NCBI GenBank assembly: GCA_949316495.1
Contig: OX439011.1
Location: 25,046,995-25,110,994 of the forward strand
Length of the DNA stretch: 64,000 nucleotides
Source: Amphiduros pacificus
Lineage: Eukaryota > Annelida > Polychaeta > Phyllodocida > Hesionidae
Direction: 5' to 3'
The position numbers and the translations under genes were made by a program. The notes beneath the pieces were generated by a model. The model worked only from the letters and a program-made list of their open reading frames with translations, did not search any database and was not told where the DNA came from. Position 1 is the stretch's first letter. Every line of letters begins with the position of its first letter. Below are positions 1 to 16,463 of this stretch, piece after piece.

Positions 1-800
1 AGGTCGAGATATGGAAAAAGTGATATTAAACCCTTTGATCACTGGTTTGGTCTTTGATGAAATTTGGGGCTTTTCACACCACTGAATGGGAAGACATCAA
101 AGGCTGCATGGATTCCCCCTTCAAGGCTGGACTGTACAGAATTTATTTTTTTTAAAACTTTTTTTGCAAACATATAATATAAACATATAATGATTTTGAA
201 TAGAAACTAAAGATGAAATTTTTATAATAGGGTTCTATTTGAGAGAAATGCACATCAGAACATATAGATTTGAATTATTTTTTGCAAATGTAGAAAATAT
301 TGAAAATAATGACTTTATATAGAAAACAAAGATGAAATTTTCATGTTGGGGTTCTGTTTTAAGCGATATACACATCAGAACATATAAAACTAAACTGGTA
401 ATTTCTGCAAAATCTTCTTGGATATTTGTACTCATAACTTCATAAATATTCATCCGTTTTTAATAATTTTACCACCAAAAGAAAGCCAATATCATCAATA
501 TCGTCCAACTCATTCTCAAAAAAGTGAGAAAAAAAATGGCCGAAAATGTGTTGCTCCAATTCTGACAATTGGTAAACAACACCTCCTGTGACTTACAAAG
601 GCCCCTGACAGTTCAAAGGTCAAGGTCACACAGCACACTTTCTGTCCAGTACTGGCAGTACTTGGTGGTCACAAAAAATCATAATTCTCAGAGCAGATGT
701 TCTTTTGTGGATTTCAGACAGATATGTCAATTTTAAGATCATATATTGTTTTCAGATACCTTGAACCACTGTAAAATCAGCTGGAACCTTTCAGGTTTCA
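1..800. other. Gene-free AT-rich stretch with a small local duplication
   Basis: No exon recognised on either strand. A roughly 60-bp segment at 207-268 recurs with divergence at 325-387; both copies end in CACATCAGAACATATA. It could be an intron or 3' flank of the minus-strand SLC3-like gene, whose last exons should lie in this direction. Confidence 0.4.
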
Positions 801-804
801 TGAA

Positions 805-1020
805 TGCTTTAACAATGAAAATAATGATTGCAATATTTGAATTATGTTAAATACAGAACAATATGGAAATTCTGTAGTGTTAATAGTGTTCAAACAACTG
901 TGAAACTAGAAAACTATTTTGGAGGCATTGACACCATTTCCAAAAGGTGATCTTAGTACATGTAAGTACATGCATTGTTGGCTGATCTCATTTGAAAACA
1001 GAGAAATACAAATACGGGTG
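805..1020 (+). repeat. Dispersed repeat R1, copy 1
   Basis: About 215 bp recur in the same orientation at 17315-17512. Shared blocks include ATAATGATTGCAATATTTGA and ATTTTGGAGGCATTGAC. No terminal repeats are evident, so the element class is unknown. Just left of it, near 793-811, lies GTTTCATGAATGCTTTAAC, one end of the MITE family found at 4056-4489. Confidence 0.6.
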
Positions 1021-1338
1021 ACATGTGACCTGTTGATTTCCATTTTGACTGATATGGTCAAATATTGACAATTCCACATTGAGGAAATCTTGAAAGGAAG
1101 TCAGTTACCAGAGTTCCAGAGTTTTTCTGGAGAAATTATTTGGAAAGTAGTCTGATATAATGTTGGTTTCACAGGGTGTTAATGTGTTGATATGAACTCA
1201 ATGAGTTCACTCATAACAGAAAACAAGATGGCCGACTGCTGGTTGAGAATGTGCTTGATTTCTCTTAAGAGAAGTACACGTCATGCTTTTTGCAGGATGA
1301 ATTTGGACTACCAAATAGACACAAAAATAAACTTTATC

Positions 1339-1800
1339 ATAAGGCAAGAACATGTCAGTGCAGCAGCAAGTTGGTGGAAGGATCTCAAAGAGTCCTACAT
1401 TAAATGGGTGTAATTCTGTCTCAACTGGGTGAACAGTCATCAGTTTCAAGATTCCCACAAAAGGTTGCAGTCTCTACCAACAGGGGTCCCATCTGTCTGT
1501 GTTTCAAGGTCTCCATGACCCAAATCTAAAATTCTGTCTGCTCCAGGTCAAAACAAACCCAGATTTTCATCATGTTCAGTACTATTTACTACAAATAGAC
1601 TAATTACATTTATTATATAATTGACAAATTTTTTACATTTGTACACAAATATATTTAAACAAACATTTTATTCATTTCAATATAATGTAAATATGAAAAG
1701 AATCTTTAAAAGAGATAAACGGAAAGTAGTTTGGCAGAGGAATGATCTGCAAAAAATATCTCACGCAGAACACTCTCTTGAGGCACCAAGTATGAGATAA
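1339..1800 (+). repeat. Dispersed repeat X, copy 1
   Basis: This segment is present in reverse complement at about 32400-32890. Landmarks are the block on notes like CAACAGGGGTCCCATCTG (near 1480) and the end block GGCACCAAGTATGAGATAA (1780-1799). The first 60 bp (TAAGGCAAGAACATGTCAGT) also match the long hairpin at 33157-33320. A third, shorter relative lies at 52410-52490. It has no coding capacity and is probably non-autonomous. Confidence 0.65.
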
Positions 1801-1969
1801 AGAGCACTAGCTGGTGTGAAAACCAACTGACTGTGTCACTTTTATTTTTTCAGTTGGGTAGGATACAGTAACAAGACTGAAAATGGTTTGATTTGTCATA
1901 TTGGCTGCTTCACTGGTGTCGCATGCGCACTCAAAGCCTATGACTCACCCGGCCCTATTAGACACAAGG

Positions 1970-2150
1970 AGCGGTTGGTTAGAATGCAAGTTAATGAGCA
2001 CCAATTCCTCTTTGATTCCTGGCTCAGTCATTGAACTTACCTTATCATTTTAATAATAATAGCTAAGGTCTGTGCCTGAAGGAATAACCCATTGTCCTTA
2101 TAAATTTGCAAATATGTGGACCTGTAACATGGCAATTTTATGAGGCATAC
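1970..2150 (+). mobile_element. Old, degraded copy of SINE-A
   Basis: The segment GAGCGGTTGGTTAGAATGCA aligns to the SINE-A box A region, and it is followed by AATGAGCACCAATTCCTCT, then GTGCCTGAAGGAATAACCC and a TGTAACATGGCAATTTTATG block, all in the order seen in the younger copies (for example 37244-37556). Divergence is much greater than between the other copies, so this is an older insertion, just downstream of the last visible SLC3-like exon. Confidence 0.65.
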
Positions 2151-2209
2151 CCACCGACTATATGTGGTTGCCCTTGAATGTCTTGAAAGGATGTGACAGT
2201 TCAACTTAC

Positions 2210-5967
<3,758 letters not shown>

Positions 5968-6013
5968 TTATTATCTAACACATATGGTTATATTATTCAT
6001 TAATCACATTAAT

Positions 6014-6395
<382 letters not shown>

Positions 6396-6805
6396 GAAAA
6401 TAATGTGGTATTAGGAATGCACATGTTCATCGTAATGATCTCAAATGTACAATGACTGCATACAGCCTATTGTGAAATATATAGCTATTGACTTATTGCC
6501 GTTTTGAATAAATCATGACAGTGATTTATCTCAAATTTCAGAATTATCAGATTAACGGTATGTAGTGACATGTTTGCGTCCAGCCATATTTTTTTCCAGC
6601 GCAGACATAATCCATATATGTATATCTTCATACCTCATTAATTATCTAAGATCTTCTGACATTCGATAGACAATTGACAAGATAAATTTTCCCCATACTT
6701 TGTTCTTATGCTCAAACAAATCTCGTTTCCCAAAGGATGACCTATCTATTATATATTCTGTTAGATTCTGTTATGTAAGAGCCAAACAAACACGCGTCCA
6801 TAAAG

Positions 6806-6846
6806 GCCATAAAGGCTATTGCGCAGTTGGTAAGAGTGCCAGCTTA
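6806..6846 (+). mobile_element. SINE-A, 5' head of a split copy
   Basis: The head GCGCAGTTGGTAAGAGTGCC (box A) ends at AGCTTA and is then interrupted. The same SINE resumes at 10004 with TTAGCACCAGTTCCTCTG. Joined at one TTA, the two pieces restore the sequence found in uninterrupted copies, so the intervening 3.15 kb is an insertion. Confidence 0.8.
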
Positions 6847-7578
6847 CAGTCCAGTCAAAATATGAAATGACCCAGAACAAATTAGAACAGAAACCATTTT
6901 GGTGTTATTTGTCTCAGAATGTTACCCAGATGAACATATAAAAAGTCTACCAAATTCAACTTAGTGGAACACCACCTAATTTGCATAAATTCAAAATGGC
7001 CGCCTCCCATTGACATTTCATCCTACTTCATGCATACATTCAGGTTTCTTTTTATGATTAAAGGTCCCCTGCACACAGAATTAATATCATGCTCTTGCTG
7101 TTGGCGTAAAGCAGTTATTTAAGGCCATGATAAGGAAATATATAGCTTCTGTAATGTTTATTGTAATATATTTCATACGATGCCAGCATCATTCTGCATC
7201 ATTCTGCTATGAAATACATTATATATTCCTCACAAATTCCAAATAGGCGACAAGCAGAAAATAATCACTTCTAGGGAGACCAAAACACGGAACAGACAGT
7301 GAATCATGCAGTCACAAATACATGAAAAAGCAAATAATGAAACATTATGGAAAAAGGTCATCATTACAGAAATTAATGGAAACCAAACGTTGTTACAAAG
7401 TGGAGCGCTACTGCCAATGTCCTGCATGATTTTTATTCAAACCCAAAGCAGGACAATTCGGAGGATGACACATTTAGAATAATTCAAACTGCAGTAAAAC
7501 TGATCATGTCTGACATCAAGATATTGCAACATAAGTGTGAAATTTATCCAGCCTGTGATCAGATGTCATGTCCTGTGC

Positions 7579-8250
7579 CCAATTTTTACATCATACTTCA
7601 AATCTTACATCTGAGCATGTACTCAGATTTGAAGCCATACTTACCAAAGTTTGATTCCAAAAGTATTTTTTATTTTTTCATAATGCTCAGCAGTATGTAC
7701 TTGAGTCATATGATGTCATATTTCCATTGTTTAATTGAGTAAATACTCCCATGATGTCATATTCAAATGAGAAAATACAGAGTCTCAAATAGGGTATAGC
7801 AGGGGCTCAGAATGTTACAACTTTTCCAGTGACTGGGAATGTATCTGCATGTGATTCTGTTCAAGTAAACCTTATCTAATCCATTAATTTAATATAAATT
7901 GTTAAATATTTAAATAAAAATCATACTTTGGAGCATTAACTTCAGCTTGAAGCCAGCCTCTAATCTTTCTCAGAATCTGTGCATGAAAATCAATATCTGA
8001 ACAAGAAATGAACATTGGAAAATTTGAAAGATCTTTGATCTGAGTAAATTATCAGAACATGAGCATGAACTTCAAATCTGAGTAAAAAAACCTCAAATCT
8101 GAGTTTCCCAAGCATGATGGAAAAAAATCAAATCTGAGTATATGCTCAGAATCTGAGCATAAAAAATATATATCATAATATAATATAATATAATAATAAT
8201 ATAATATATAATACATATTAACTTCAACTTGAAGTACGATGGAAAAATCA
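7579..8250 (+). mobile_element. MITE family M2, copy nested in the Harbinger-like element
   Basis: About 670 bp matching, in reverse complement, 48027-48730. The ends are inverted: the left end contains ATCATACTTCAAATCTTACA and the right end TTGAAGTACGATGGAAAAAT. The interior is full of short CTCAGATTTGAAGT / TCTGAGCAT motifs in both orientations, which would fold strongly. No ORF. Confidence 0.75.
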
Positions 8251-8464
8251 TAGTGTTCTCCAATCACAAATCGTCAAAGCCCAGATAGATGATCTGGAGA
8301 GGTTTGAGATTATTGGTTTTTCAATATAATCCCGTTCACATGAAATTTTTTAAATACCCAACCCTATTTTGTGATAATTCATATTTTATGTATAATTATA
8401 TCTAAAATTTCCCAAAAAAGCTTAATTATTCTTTGGATAACATAAAACAAAGAAAATATGAACG
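8251..8464 (-). mobile_element. MITE family M3, half copy
   Basis: It begins TAGTGTTCTCCAATCACAAA and corresponds to one half of the complete element at 46769-47226, including GCCCAGATAGATGATCTGGA and CATATTTTATGTATAATTAT. It lies directly between two other MITEs; its other end is missing. Confidence 0.7.
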
Positions 8465-8878
8465 GCAGTTGAATGACATGTGGCCATGAAACTGTGATAC
8501 AAGCAAGCTATCTCGTTAAAATTAAGCAAAATATTCCAACCATGGTTATTGTGTTTTGCTGAAAGTACCAAGTACTGGCTGTACTCTTTTGACCAACAGG
8601 TGGTCAAATGTATACCTCCATTGTCCCAATCTGAAGCTGCCCCATTGTTAGAAAAACTTTACTATGCAGGTGTTTGCACTCGATCACTTGTCGGCTAATC
8701 AAAGTTTGTTGACAAAGTGTCAAATGGATGATTTGAAATTTAGCAGAAGACCCTCTCCTTTCAAATGGCACAGACCTTGATGTCGGTGAGATGGGTAATG
8801 ATATTTGATCACAAAGTTCGGGGTATAAGCATTACAATTATACAAGACAAGGAAAACTTCATTTCATGAATGCTTTAA
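8465..8878 (-). mobile_element. MITE family M1, second copy, one end eroded
   Basis: Reverse-complement relative of 4056-4489. Its right end, ATTTCATGAATGCTTTAA, is intact, and internal blocks such as AAGTACTGGCTGTACT and CAGGTGTTTGCAC are shared. The left terminal repeat is not recognisable. Confidence 0.65.
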
Positions 8879-10003
8879 TCATACTCTGCATAAATTTGGG
8901 TTTCATGCAGTTAGAAAATATGAATATAGATCAGCAGTTTGTGATGGCGAAAAATATGGGCTACACTGTTCAACTGCAGAGGAGTCTGCAAAAATGAATG
9001 ATGATGATGATGATGAAAATAATACTTCTTGTTAACCTAGGTTCAGTATTGTATACAATCTGTAAGTAATTATCAGACATATTTAATGGTACTATTCAAA
9101 GCTGCTAGTACAATCCTTTGAAATTAATCTAATTATGAGGCAAAGAACAAAAGAAAAACCAAAAAAATAACAAAACAACTATCAGAAAAAAAATAAATGT
9201 CATAAAAATGGTACTCTCCAACCTACTATGTGGGAATGAGATCGAAGTGTCAAACCATTGTACTTTCATATTCTTTTGGGATGAAAGATGATTTCAGATG
9301 AGACTAAAACTGAGGTCTATGCCAGGCAGCAGGTTATAGATCCCTCCCCACTTTTTTAAGAGAGCAGGGGATTGCCTCTCTGCGTGTGTGTGGACTCTCT
9401 CTCTCTTCAATATGATCACCACTAATAGTTACCTACAGCTTGCAATGATGTGTAAAATTCAATTGTTAATGGGTCATTAAACACAATTTTAAAAGATTAT
9501 AATTGAAAATTATTGTTCTTTATCCTTTTTGATAACTTGTTATTTGATACCTTGTTAATGTATTGAATAATATGTGTTGTAGAGGATATCCCAGAAAAGG
9601 TGTACAACAGACAGATATAATCAGAATACAAGAAAGTGCTAATTTTCAACTTATTTCTCTACTTTTATTGGTCATTTTTGGAGACAAAGAGGACAAAATA
9701 TGTGTATTAGCCATTTGAAATGTTTTCCAATGGATTTCTCATGTCCAAAAAACATAAATTAAACTCTAAGATTACTCAAATATGTCAAATAGGAGCCAAG
9801 CTGTATAATTTGTAAGATTTGCCCTGCCATGTGTCGGCCATTTTGGATTTATGCAAATTACGCATTGTTCCACTACTTGGATTTTGGTAGACTTTTACTA
9901 TGTTATTCTCTAGGCTCTTCTGAGACATTTTTTATCAGTTTCATTTCTGTTCTAATTTGTTCCAGTTTAGGCCATTTTTTGTCGTATATTGACTGGACTA
10001 TTA

Positions 10004-10279
10004 TTAGCACCAGTTCCTCTGTGGTGATCCAAAGGTTGTGGGTTCCATCCCCGGCCGTGCCGAGATTGACATCTTGATACAATTTCACACATGAGCTGAA
10101 CGCAGTGCCTCAATGGTTAACTTGTTGTTCTTGTAAATCTGTGACAGGGTGGGTTGTCATGTCAAGGACCTGCGTCATGACAATTCAGTGAGGCAGCACT
10201 ATATCTGCTACAAGTAGGTCTCAACACGAAATGACTGAAATAGTGTTCAAAATGATGCCAAACCCCAAACAAACAAACA
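10004..10279 (+). mobile_element. SINE-A, 3' part of the split copy
   Basis: The body contains the box B-like GGTTGTGGGTTCCATCCCC, the conserved GGGTTGTCATGTCAAGGACC and the 3' tail CCCCAAACAAACAAACAC. It pairs with the head at 6806-6846. Confidence 0.85.
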
Positions 10280-10419
10280 CAATCTACTATATATTTTATA
10301 TATTCTCTGATATATAAGTGATGCTTAAACATTCTAGCCGCATTTGTATATCTAATCATTGTACTCCTGCATGAGGTTCCAGTCACCTAGTCCCTTATCT
10401 AATAGCCTCCCTCTGTTCG

Positions 10420-12808
10420 TGGTAGGTAGCCTGGCATTGACCTTGCTGACCGTGGTAGGCAGGCTGGCATTAACCTCGCTGACCGTGGTAGGCAGGCTGG
10501 TATTAACTTTGCTGACCTTGGTAGGCAGGCTGGCATTAACCTTGCTGACCGTGATAGGCAAGCTGGCATTGACCTTGCTGACCGTGGTAGGCAGGCTGGC
10601 ATTAACCTTGCTGACCGTGGTAGGCAGGCTGGCATTAACCTTGCTGATCGTGGTAGGCAAGCTGGCATTGACCTTGCTGACCGTGGTAGGCAGGCTGCAA
10701 TGACAATGCTGACTGTGGTAGGCAGGCTGGCATTGACCTTGCTGACCGTGGTTGGCAGGCTGGCATTGACCTTGCTGACCGTGGTAGGCAGGCTGGCATT
10801 AACCTTGCTGATTGTGGTAGGCAGGCTGGCATTGACTTTGCTGACCGTGGTAGGCAGGCTGGCATTAACCTTGCTGATTGTGGTAGGAAGGCTGGCATTG
10901 ACCTTGCTGACCATGGTAGGCAGGCTGGCATTGACCTTGCTGACCGTGGTTGGCAGGCTGGCATTGACCTTGCTGACCGTGGTAGGCAGGCTGGCATAAA
11001 CCTTACTGACCGTGGTAGGCAGGCTGGCATTGACCTTGCTGACCGTGGTAGGCAGGCTGGCATTAACCTTGCTGACCGTGGTAGGCAGGCTGGCATTAAC
11101 CTTGCTGACCGTGGTAGGCAGGCTGGCATTAACCTTGCTGATCGTGGTAGGCAAGCTGGCATTGACCTTGCTGACCATGGTAGGCAGGCTGGCATTGACC
11201 TTGCTGACCGTGGTTGGCAGGCTGGCATTGACCTTGCTGACCGTGGTTGGCAGGCTGGCATTGACCTTGCTGACCGTGGTAGGCAGGCTGGCATTGACCT
11301 TGCTGACCATAGTAGGCAGGCTGGCATTAACCTTGCTGACCGTGGTAGGCAGGCTGGCATTGACCTTGCTGACCGTGGTAGGCAGGCTGGCATTGACCTT
11401 GCTGATTGTGGTAGGCAGGCTGGCATTGACCTTGCTGATTGTGGTAGGCTGGCTGGCATTAACCTTGCTGACCGTGGTAGGCAGGCTGGCATTAACCTTG
11501 CTGATTATGGTAGGCAGGCTGGCATTGACCTTGCTGACCGTGGTAGGCAGGCTGGCATTGACCTTGCTGATTGTGGTAGGCAGGCTGGCATTGACCTTGC
11601 TGACCATGGTAGGCAGGCTGGCATTAACCTTGCTGACCGTGGTAGGCAGGCTGGCATTAACCTTGCTGACCATAGTAGGCAGGCTGGCATTAATCTTGCT
11701 GACCGTGGTAGGCAGGCTGGCATTAACCTTGCTGATTGTGGTAGGCAGGCTGGCATTGACCTTGCTGACTGTGGTTGGAAGGCTGGCATTAACCTTGCTG
11801 ACCATAGTAGGCAGGCTGGCATTGACCTTGCTGACCGTGGTAGGCAGGCTGGCATTGACCTTGCTGATTATGGTAGGCAGGCTGGCATTGACCTTGCTGA
11901 CCATAGTAGGCAGGCTGGCATTAACCTTGCTGACCGTGGTAGGCAGGCTGGCATTGACCTTGCTGACCGTGGTAGGCAGGCTGGCATTGACCTTGCTGAT
12001 TGTGGTAGGCAGGCTGGCATTGACCTTGCTGATTGTGGTAGGCTGGCTGGCATTAACCTTGCTGACCGTGGTAGGCAGGCTGGCATTAACCTTGCTGATT
12101 ATGGTAGGCAGGCTGGCATTGACCTTGCTGACCGTGGTAGGCAGGCTGGCATTGACCTTGCTGATTGTGGTAGGCAGGCTGGCATTGACCTTGCTGACCA
12201 TGGTAGGCAGGCTGGCATTAACCTTGCTGATTGTGGTAGGCAGGCTGGCATTAACCTTGCTGACCGTGGTAGGCAGGCTGGCATTAACCTTGCTGATTGT
12301 GGTAGGCAGGCTGGCATTAACCTTGCTGACCGTGGTAGGCAGGCTGGCATTGACCTTGCTGACCGTGGTAGGCAGGCTGGCATTGACCTTGCTGATTGTG
12401 GTAGGCAGGCTGGCATTGACCTTGCTGACCATGGTAGGCAGGCTGGCATTGACCTTGCTGATTGTGGTAGGCAGGCTGGCATTAACCTTGCTGATTGTGG
12501 TAGGCAGGCTGGCATTGACCTTGCTGATTATGGTAGGCAGGCTGGCATTGACCTTGCTGATTATGGTAGGCAGGCTGGCATTAACCTTGCTGATTATGGT
12601 AGGCAGGCTGGCATTGACCTTGCTGATTGTGGTAGGCAGGCTGGCATTAACCTTGCTGACCGTGGTAGGCAGGCTGGCATTGACCTTGCTGATTGTGGTA
12701 GGCAGGCTGGCATAAACCTTACTGACCGTGGTAGGCAGGCTGGCATTAACCTTGCTGACCGTGGTAGGCAGGCTGGCATTAACCTTGCTGATTGTGGTAG
12801 GCAGGCTG
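10420..12808. repeat. 33-bp minisatellite, about 72 copies
   Basis: The unit is close to GGTAGGCAGGCTGGCATTGA followed by CCTTGCTGACCGT. Because the unit is 11 codons long and lacks stops, it is open in several frames on both strands (VVGRLALTLLT on plus; SKVNASLPTTV on minus). I read these as satellite shadows, not proteins: there is no unique N- or C-terminal sequence, intron or start context. A variant GGCTGGCTGG occurs at 11448 and again exactly 594 bp (18 units) later, showing a higher-order repeat. Confidence 0.95.
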
Positions 12809-12819
12809 AACTCAGAGAG

Positions 12820-14400
12820 TTGGAGAAATGATAAATTGTATGAATAAATTTAATATTAGTGAGAATAATTTTCATAAATAGAATGTAATTTGTATATCAT
12901 TACCTTAAATGATGCATTCCTATAATATATTTATTAAATATCTTTTTGTGGACAAACTCTAATGAATTAATGATATTTAAGATGAATTCTTATCTATCTG
13001 TATCATTAATACAGATCATAATTGGATAAAAGAAGCATATAATCTTGTATTTGTAATGGATGTTCTCATAATAACAATCTGTGTGGGGAAATCCTCTCTC
13101 AATGTCAAAGGGATACAAACATAAATCTTAAGAGTATCACATTTTTAATGTCAATTTTTTGTCCTCTTTGTGTATGTATCTATTTTCTTTCAATGTTTAA
13201 ACGATAATGAAGACGTATATTAAACAATCAAGACATTCATCAGTGTATGGTGATAAACATTATCGTCAAGATCATTGAGGATTTTAGTATATTAAGATGC
13301 TAATCAATAATTAATGAATTAATAGTCTTAACCGTTTTGAACACGGAATAACCTTATTTCATCCAAACATTTATTCATATAATTCAAGAGGATACAAAGC
13401 GAATTTTATTCACAGTTTCTTTGGAAACTTGACGTATATTGAAATTGGAGGTCATTAACATTTGCCTTTTAAATGCACTATGTGGGATATAAAATATAAA
13501 TTAAGTATAATTCATTCCTAAGGTAATGGGTTCAGTTCCGTGAGATGACAAACCTTATTAACTACAAATACTTAATTATGTATTCCTTATTTCAAACAGA
13601 ACAATGACAAACCCAGACTGATATTTGCATAAAGAGAATAAGCTAATGATGATGTTTTTCACGGGAATGAAACATTAATGAAAGGGTCATTAATATCTTG
13701 AAGAGTTGTTAATATTTGTGAACTCAACGCCGCACTTGTTGATTGATGAATATGAACCAATAAATTGTCATCTATATGATCATATAAAGTCCATATAAAG
13801 CCCATATAAATACTGATAAAAACAAACAAAGGTGTTATTTGATAGTTAATTCTCATTGGCTTATACAAGTAGGTCTCATCACAAACAAGCACATCATCTA
13901 ATAAATAGCATGGTAAAACTATACAAGTAACATGGTGGGTAAAAGTTACAAACAAAAAAATACATAAAACTCTTGACCGCGAGGTTGACAGATCTCATTT
14001 GAAATTGGGTTTTGCTAATATCAATAAAAGAAACTCACAGCAAAACGTTAATAGAAAATTACGAAATAGTTTAACGTTACAAAAGCAAGAAGAATTCAAC
14101 ATGAATAAGGTGAAGATGATGAAAATGTAATATCTCCTCAAATATCACCTTGTTCTTATGGGAACAAACAAGACCAGATAAATGTTATGATTTCAGGGTT
14201 AATTCTCCAGCATGCATTAGCATATGCTGCATGTTTTCCAGACATTAGGAATCGCTTGACACACTTTATGCAGTTAAATGGCTTTTCCCCCCATATGAGC
14301 AAGATTATGATGTTCAGGTTTCGCGTGCTGAGTAAATCATACAGTGATGATAACGATAAAACAAATTGGAATGTATTGACAGTGATGGTAGTGCTGATGG
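12820..14400. other. Gene-free AT-rich stretch
   Basis: Unique-looking AT-rich sequence between the 33-bp minisatellite and a SINE. Short open frames exist on both strands but show no domain, splice pattern or codon bias I can recognise. Confidence 0.4.
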
Positions 14401-14403
14401 ATT

Positions 14404-14727
14404 TGTTTTGTTTGTTTGTTTGTTTGGGGCTTTACATCACTTTCAACATTATTTCGGTCATTTCGTGATGAGACCTACTTGTAGCAGATATAGTGCTGCC
14501 TCACTGAATTGTCATGTCGCAGGTCCTTGACATGACAACCCACCCGGTCACAGATTTACAAGGACAACGGGTTAACCCTTCGCGCACGGGCCTCAGCTCA
14601 TGTGTGAAATTGTATCATGAATTCAACCTCGCCACGGCCGGGGATCGAACCCACGACCTTTGGATCACCACAGAGGAACTGGTGCTAATAAGCTGGCACT
14701 CTAACCAACTGCGCCACGGCCCGTGGC
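14404..14727 (-). mobile_element. SINE-A, full-length copy
   Basis: Read on the minus strand it starts GCCACGGGCCGTGGCGCAGT (box A), then has a box B-like GGTCGTGGGTTCGATCCCC and ends in a CAAACAAACAAA tail preceded by CCCC. The length is about 320 bp. The tRNA-like head and the absence of any ORF mark it as a tRNA-derived SINE, moved by a partner LINE. Confidence 0.9.
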
Positions 14728-15107
14728 TAGTGCTGATGGAACAGGCATGCGCCTTAAACAGTTAGTGAAAGACATATTCAATGATGCAAAAACAAAAGAT
14801 AGAAATCAAGATTGACAGATGTTCTTCAGACTGAATGTAAAGAACAGTATTATCATCTTTGTAAAGTATGGTATGACACCAAATAGAATTAGAATAATCA
14901 TTTGGATGAAAAACAGAAATACGATTCAAAAGTATCTCTAATTGTGAAAAGTGAGGAACGTTGTTGTTCTAGATGTAAAAGATAGTTTGATAGCCACAAT
15001 ATTAGTAAAGATGCTTGCAAGCAAAAACAATCTCTGTTGTAACGTTTCGTGAGAAATATGTTTAAATATGAACATTTGTATGATAACCGTATGTAACCTG
15101 CTGATAA

Positions 15108-15935
15108 TATCTCAATTGTTAGAGTACTCAGCTGAAGCTTCAGTATTCAGGGTTCGAATCCTGGTAGTTACCACGCATGCATAGATAACCCTCAATACTT
15201 CCAACCAGGATTGTCAATGTTCAGGATCTATTTCCCGTTTCTAAACACATTTAATCATAAAATCTCAAATAATTGGCCTATCAACATGCACAATACATCA
15301 ATAAAAATCTGAACATTTTCCAGATTCAAAGTTATTTAAAAAGAATTTATCACATGACCTAATTTGCATAATTTTACATAATCAATAAATAAAAGAATTT
15401 TAGTTTTCAAGTAAAGTAAGAAATAATATGATATTCTGATACTACATAAAATTTTAGGTCATTTTGATATTTCCAAAAAAATAATTGGACAATTAATAAG
15501 TGCATAAATGGCACTTGAAAAAGGGGGCTGGGTCTAAAATCCTATTAAATTCAAGCTCCGTCCACTATTTTGAATGCCATTAGAATTTTATGCTCTTCCT
15601 CATGAAAACTTTACAATTTAAGTTTCTGTAAAATTAAAAAAATCGCATATTTGAATTAGGTATCAATTTGCTAATTACGTCATGTGACCAGAGTAAAAAA
15701 AACATTTTTCAGAATTGAAATTTTTTGAGCTTTCCATTGATGTATCAAACATGCTGATAAGACATGTATTTTTGAAACTGTGATCAAAAACTCTTTTGGT
15801 CAATTTTAACAATCTCCAAAACTGAAGAGTTCACCAACCAAATATGTAGAGGTAAGCCTGTGTGTACTATTAACTGCTATGAACAGACATTGTGTGGAAT
15901 CAATGGTATAAAATTGTTAGTTCTTTATCATTAAA
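15108..15935 (+). mobile_element. SINE-B copy interrupted by a foldback insertion
   Basis: The tRNA-like head at 15108-15167 contains CAATTGTTAGAGTACTC and GGGTTCGAATCCTGG. The characteristic SINE-B body (CTGCTATGAACAGACATTGT) appears only at 15861 after about 680 bp of other sequence. In the uninterrupted copy at 24503-24650 the two parts are adjacent, so the middle is an insertion. Confidence 0.65.
15168..15848. mobile_element. Foldback-type insertion with long inverted arms
   Basis: Arms around 15290-15390 and 15660-15800 are diverged inverted copies: one reads ACATCAATAAAAA ... TCACATGACCTAATTTGCAT and the complement of the other ACATCAATGGAAA ... TCACATGACGTAATT. It lies inside a SINE-B copy. 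There is no ORF, and the exact target duplication is unclear (possibly GTAC or GTTAC). Confidence 0.55.
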
Positions 15936-16463
15936 TGTGTATGTATATAGAATATAAACCTCTATTTCTGCTCTATATGCAATCTAAAGTACTAAAAAAA
16001 GAAGAAAAAACATTATTATTAATGTAAATGGAATGATATTTACGAAAAATAATCTCTGTAATGTTATATAAAAATAGGTTCACCATCATTAGTATCATTA
16101 AGTGCGCAGAATATAAATATGAAATAGTCATTAAGGTAAATAATGCATTATGTATTAATATTTATATAACTTTTACATAATATGTAAATGTTATATCAAT
16201 ATTAATACACAATGCATTATTTTTAAATATTAGTATGTTCACTGTAAAAAATATATTTATGTGTAAAATATATCAACAGCACAATGTATTCTATGCTTCT
16301 AGAATTTAAGTGAATAAATCTATTTAGTTATAAAAGTACATATAAAACGCAAATAATATATCTAATGTAGTTAATTTCAATTTGGTTATTTTGAGAAGTT
16401 TGTACCATTAAGGTTTGGTTTTGCTGTTTTGTAATATGTTCAATAAAAAAATTACACACCTTA

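Larger units (their letters stand above)
6847..10000. mobile_element. PIF/Harbinger-like non-autonomous element with long inverted ends
   Basis: This 3154-bp insertion splits a SINE-A copy. It is flanked by the 3-bp duplication TTA (6844-6846 and 10001-10003), typical of the PIF/Harbinger superfamily. The ends are inverted repeats of about 165-175 bp with moderate divergence: 6847-7010 opens CAGTCCAGTCAA, and the complement of 9828-10000 opens TAGTCCAGTCAA. Both share AACAAATTAGAACAGAAA and a TTTGCATAAAT block. No transposase reading frame is present. The interior holds three other repeats at 7579-8250, 8251-8464 and 8465-8878. The family call rests on the duplication size and sequence, not on a protein. 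Confidence 0.75.

Noticed and set aside
10399-12715. Long open frames of over 560 and over 670 codons on opposite strands
   Set aside because: They are translations of a 33-bp satellite with no stops. There is no unique sequence, domain, splice pattern or plausible start, and both strands are equally open.
13659-13955. 98-codon minus-strand open frame as the missing first exon of the SLC3-like gene
   Set aside because: It has one weakly hydrophobic stretch but no donor in the right phase, no similarity to SLC3 N-termini that I can see, and lies 8 kb and several transposons away.
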